From positions 424,701 through 488,700 of the forward strand of contig JAEZDD010000003.1 in assembly GCA_023429785.1 (NCBI GenBank): 64,000 bases of DNA, read 5' to 3'. Shown piece by piece: positions 61,282-64,000 of this stretch. A program made the translations under genes and the position numbers. The DNA comes from Bacillota bacterium (GTDB lineage: Bacteria; Bacillota; Clostridia; Oscillospirales; Ruminococcaceae). The notes under the pieces are model-generated. The model saw nothing but the letters and a program-made list of their open reading frames with translations, made no database searches and had not been told where the DNA came from. Each line of letters starts with the position of its first letter. Position 1 is the stretch's first letter.

Positions 61282-62352
61282 ATGAACGAATTTAGTCTAG
61301 AATATTTTCTGAATTTAAAAAGCTCCTGGGAATATTTAAAGGAAACTAAGCTCCCCATTTTTATATACGGTATGGGTGACGGAGCTTTAAAAATACTTGA
61401 GCAATTTGAGAATTTCGATATCCCCTGCTGTGGGATTTTCGCCAGCGATGAATTCGTTCGCGGGCATTATTTTGAAGGACATAAGGTTCATAAGCTCACA
61501 GAAATTGAAGATGCTGTCGAGCATTTTGTCATTGTTCTCGCCTTTGCGGCGGGGTATAACAGCCTTATTGAAATGATTGACGACCTCGCGGGGAGGCACC
61601 CTTTGATTGCCCCCGATGTCCCTGTTTTTGGCGGCGGACTTTTCACTAAGGAATATGTCAGAGAAAATTTTGAAAAGCTTGAGGCGGTTTATAACCTTCT
61701 TTCCGACGACTTTTCTAAGGAAGCCTATTCAAAAATTATTGAGTATAAAATCACCGGCAAAATCGCCTTGCTTCGCGATATTTCAACCCCGCAAGCCGAG
61801 GCTTTTCAGAGTGTTTTAAAACTAAGCAATAAGGAATTTTATGTTGACCTGGGCGCTTATAACGGTGACACCGTTCTCGAATTCATCGAGCAGACGGGCG
61901 GAAAATACAGTAATATTATTGCGCTTGAGCCTGATATAAAAAACTTTAGAAAGCTTTCAAGGACGATTAAAGGTCATAATAATATTGAGATTTTCAATGT
62001 TGCCGGGTGGGGTGAGGATTCAACACTGACCTTTGATAACAAGGCTGGGAGGCATTCAACCGTTTCTAAAAGCGGAACTGAAACTACCGCACGTTCTGTT
62101 GACAGCATTTTAGACGGGCGAGAAGCAACCTTCATCAAGTATGATGTCGAGGGGGCGGAGAGTCATGCTCTTCTTGGAACAGCGAAAACCATGGAAAATT
62201 TCAAGCCGAAGCTAGCTGTAGCTTTATATCACAGAAATGAGGATATTTTTGCACTGCCCTTGCTGGTTAAAGAGCTGAACCCCGACTATAAGCTAATAAT
62301 AAGAAAGGCGCCGTATTATCCCGCATGGGAGATTAATTTATTCGCTTTGTGA
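61282..62352 (+). CDS. FkbM family methyltransferase
   Basis: 356 residues. An N-terminal Rossmann-like segment (IFIYGMGDGALKIL) of the kind in sugar-modifying enzymes, then a C-terminal SAM-dependent FkbM domain: FYVDLGAYNGDTVLEF, ALEPDIKNFRKL, FIKYDVEGAESHALLG. Probably O-methylates a surface sugar. Divergent from the nucleotidyltransferase gene. Confidence 0.87.
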   Translation: MNEFSLEYFLNLKSSWEYLKETKLPIFIYGMGDGALKILEQFENFDIPCCGIFASDEFVRGHYFEGHKVHKLTEIEDAVEHFVIVLAFAAGYNSLIEMIDDLAGRHPLIAPDVPVFGGGLFTKEYVRENFEKLEAVYNLLSDDFSKEAYSKIIEYKITGKIALLRDISTPQAEAFQSVLKLSNKEFYVDLGAYNGDTVLEFIEQTGGKYSNIIALEPDIKNFRKLSRTIKGHNNIEIFNVAGWGEDSTLTFDNKAGRHSTVSKSGTETTARSVDSILDGREATFIKYDVEGAESHALLGTAKTMENFKPKLAVALYHRNEDIFALPLLVKELNPDYKLIIRKAPYYPAWEINLFAL

Positions 62353-62457
62353 CGGTTTTCTGAAAATTTCTGTTTTACGGAGATTTTTCATTAAAAGTAT
62401 TTTAATTACAATTATAATGTGTTATAATGGAAAAATAAAAAAATAGGAGATGGTCTT

Positions 62458-63252
62458 TTGAAAAAATATGTTTCAGAGTTTATCGCTTCACTGTTATTCA
62501 CCTTCATTGGTGTCGGAACAGCTTCACTTTTGATTACTTTAGGTCAGGCAACCTTGTTCACAGGTGTTTCACTTGTTATCGGTTTAACATTCACCGTTAT
62601 GTATTATGTTTTTGGGAGAATTTCAGGCTCTCACATCAATCCGGCAATCTCAGTGGGTATGCTTATTAATGGCAAGATGACTGTATCTGACTTCGTTGGT
62701 TATATCGTCGCTCAATTTGCCGGTGCATTCGCTGGCTGCGGCGCATTAATTCTTATTTTCAATAACTGCAAGAACCTTGTTGATAATGACCTGATTGCCG
62801 CACTAAAAAGTCAGTCGGCTAACCACTATGGCGACCTTTCAGTCGTTGGAACAGGCATGTGGGCGGCTGTTATTATTGAAATTATCGTTTCCTTCGTTGT
62901 TGTAATCGCTTATATGGGTTCAAAGTCAAATAAGAAGACTGCTCCTTTGACAGGACTAATCGTTGGACTTAGCATTACGCTGACATCACTTTTTACAATC
63001 GCATTAACCGGTGCTGCTGCTAACCCGGCTAAGAGCCTTGCTACTGCCGTTTTCGCAGGAAAGGACAGCCTCGTTCAGGTTTGGGTATTCATTGTCGCTC
63101 CTCTTGTTGGCGGCGCTATCGCTGCTTTGGTTTGGAGCATGCTAAACAGTGATTCTTCAAACGGCATTTCAGATGATGATTTTGATGATGAAGAATATGC
63201 TGAAGAAATTGAACTTGTTGAAGATAAGGCTGACGAAAGCTCTGATTTCTAA
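62458..63252 (+). CDS. MIP family aquaporin/glycerol channel
   Basis: 264 residues, six helices and two half-helices with NPA boxes: SGSHINPAIS and TGAAANPAKS (the second lacks the usual Arg, Lys instead). Ends in a very acidic cytosolic tail. TTG start at 62458 behind AGGAG. Water or small neutral solutes; selectivity not decided. Confidence 0.9.
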   Translation: MKKYVSEFIASLLFTFIGVGTASLLITLGQATLFTGVSLVIGLTFTVMYYVFGRISGSHINPAISVGMLINGKMTVSDFVGYIVAQFAGAFAGCGALILIFNNCKNLVDNDLIAALKSQSANHYGDLSVVGTGMWAAVIIEIIVSFVVVIAYMGSKSNKKTAPLTGLIVGLSITLTSLFTIALTGAAANPAKSLATAVFAGKDSLVQVWVFIVAPLVGGAIAALVWSMLNSDSSNGISDDDFDDEEYAEEIELVEDKADESSDF

Positions 63253-63279
63253 TATTTTTATTTTATATTAAAAATAATG

Positions 63280-63315
63280 AACGGTGGGTATTTAATACTC
63301 ACCGTTTTCTTTTTC
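63280..63315 (+). terminator. Terminator of the aquaporin gene
   Basis: 12-bp stem AACGGTGGGTAT/ATACTCACCGTT (one wobble), T-run. Confidence 0.8.
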
Positions 63316-63328
63316 CGCCACCGGCGGT
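63311..63328. repeat. CCGCC-ACC-GGCGG element next to tRNA-Trp
   Basis: An 18-bp block, T5 plus CCGCCACCGGCGG, identical to that opening each tRNA-Ser repeat at 38557, 38764 and 38973. In both places it lies past the terminator of a tRNA operon. Confidence 0.75.
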
Positions 63329-63381
63329 GTTCAGATTTGTTGCCCGGCACGCTCCGATACCTTCGGGTTTAAGCTTTTTTG

Positions 63382-63417
63382 TAAAAAAATAAAAGCAACG
63401 CAAGCTGCGATGCTTTT
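63382..63417 (-). terminator. Terminator of the rRNA-tRNA operon
   Basis: 12-bp stem AAAAGCATCGCA / TGCGTTGCTTTT (one mismatch) with a T-run on the minus strand, past tRNA-Trp. Confidence 0.8.
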
Positions 63418-63422
63418 ATTTT

Positions 63423-63498
63423 TGGCAGGGGCAGAAGGGATCGAACCCTCGGCACGCGGTTTTGGAGACCGCTGCTCTACCTGCTGAGCTATACCCCT
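63423..63498 (-). tRNA. tRNA-Trp (CCA)
   Basis: Acceptor AGGGGTA/TGCCCCT, anticodon stem GCGGT/ACCGC with loop CTCCAAA, encoded CCA. Confidence 0.95.
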
Positions 63499-63502
63499 AT
63501 AT

Positions 63503-63579
63503 TGGTGGGCCATCAGGGACTCGAACCCCGGACCAACCGGTTATGAGCCGGTTGCTCTAACCAACTGAGCTAATGGCCC
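63503..63579 (-). tRNA. tRNA with CAT anticodon (elongator Met likely)
   Basis: Acceptor GGGCCAT/ATGGCCC, loop CTCATAA, encoded CCA. The features fit elongator tRNA-Met; a lysidine-modified tRNA-Ile(CAU) is the alternative since tilS is present. Confidence 0.88.
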
Positions 63580-63719
63580 AATATGGTACAACTTCAGTCT
63601 ATATATTTGTTCAGATAAAGAAAAACCAAGCAAACAAAACCATTGTATTAGGTTTCTAGCTTGACTTCCTTCTTATAATTCATGAGCGGTTTCTGACACA
63701 CGTCACGCTGATGAAAATA

Positions 63720-63794
63720 TGGTGACCCGTACGAGAATCGAACTCGTGTCGCCGGCGTGAGAGGCCAGAGTCTTAACCGCTTGACCAACGGGCC
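63720..63794 (-). tRNA. tRNA-Glu (CTC)
   Basis: Acceptor GGCCCGT/ACGGGTC, anticodon stem CTGGC/GCCGG (one G-T pair) with loop CTCTCAC, encoded CCA. Confidence 0.92.
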
Positions 63795-63799
63795 AATTT

Positions 63800-63875
63800 T
63801 GGTGCACCATCGGGGACTCGAACCCAGGACCCACTGATTAAGAGTCAGTTGCTCTACCGACTGAGCTAATGGTGC
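63800..63875 (-). tRNA. tRNA-Lys (CTT)
   Basis: Acceptor GCACCAT/ATGGTGC, anticodon stem ACTGA/TCAGT with loop CTCTTAA, encoded CCA. Confidence 0.93.
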
Positions 63876-63882
63876 ATATAAT

Positions 63883-63998
63883 GTCGGCGTCTACCTATCT
63901 TCCCGGGTCGTTACCAACCGAGTATTTTTGGCGTAGATGAGCTTAACTTCTGTGTTCGGCATGGGAACAGGTGGAACCTCATCGCTATCAACACCGAC
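63883..63998 (-). rRNA. rrf: 5S ribosomal RNA
   Basis: About 116 nt. Ends pair as GTCGGTG/CGCCGAC; conserved core GTTCCCATGCCGAACACAG then AAGTTAAGC. It heads the tRNA cluster Lys-Glu-Met-Trp on the minus strand; 23S and 16S genes are expected to the right of the window. Confidence 0.93.
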
Positions 63999-64000
63999 TA

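Noticed and set aside
63331..63513. 60-codon frame over tRNA-Trp
   Set aside because: It is the chance translation of the tRNA and terminator; RNA evidence is decisive.

Overview
The window looks like chromosome of an anaerobic, low-to-moderate GC, spore-forming Firmicute of the Clostridia, most likely a gut-type Oscillospiraceae/Ruminococcaceae relative. The evidence is gene content and order: gdpP-rplI-dnaB-tilS-hpt-ftsH, lepA-hemW, ymdB-spoVS, ferredoxin-dependent 2-oxoacid oxidoreductases, RNase J, GntR/YtrA-type regulation, many TTG/GTG starts behind strong GGAGG sites, and sigma-A promoters with 17-bp spacers. This placement is inference from families; no database search was possible. 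Almost everything is core or housekeeping. I see no prophage, insertion sequence, CRISPR array or defence island.

Layout. 1-2.7 kb: end of a type IV pilus/type II secretion locus (pilB) and a GNAT acetyltransferase. 2.8-8.6 kb: trmB, a one-piece ATPase-permease ABC transporter, an SPFH protein with a small ribbon-helix-helix partner, tspO, and bioY under a BirA-type operator. 8.8-13.6 kb: an intracellular GH13 enzyme, an aminotransferase, a folded intergenic element, hemW. 13.6-25.2 kb: lepA, lipoproteins, a GntR-controlled ABC exporter, spoVS-ymdB, lnt, a CCA-adding enzyme, a DUF368 undecaprenyl-phosphate transporter, a radical SAM protein. 25.2-35.5 kb: a second GH13, an amidohydrolase, small proteins, a SpoIID-like/peptidoglycan-binding protein, a phospholipase C-like protein, an MFS permease, a DUF1538 permease coupled to a tandem PII-like protein, a cupin. 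35.6-39.4 kb: a P-type ATPase behind a NiCo (czcD) riboswitch, then three ~208-bp repeats running into two tRNA-Ser genes. 39.5-48.7 kb: small proteins, rsmE, yetF-like, maf, and divergent iorAB and korDABC/vor clusters. 48.7-61 kb: ftsH-hpt-tilS-dnaB-rplI-gdpP, RNase J with a long folded leader, and a fused sugar nucleotidyltransferase. 61.3-64 kb: an FkbM methyltransferase, an aquaporin, and the tail of an rRNA operon (5S, tRNA-Lys, Glu, Met, Trp) read leftwards.

How parts work together. The GntR operator is repeated with identical geometry at the promoters of its own ABC operon and of the distant ABC transporter at 3.6-6 kb, so the two exporters are probably one regulon. The NiCo riboswitch recasts a 'calcium-type' ATPase as a probable Co/Ni/Fe(II) exporter. 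The 2-oxoacid oxidoreductases (iorAB, korDABC) fit amino-acid fermentation with ferredoxin as electron acceptor. The DUF1538-PII pair is the best candidate here for a poorly described transport-and-sensor system.
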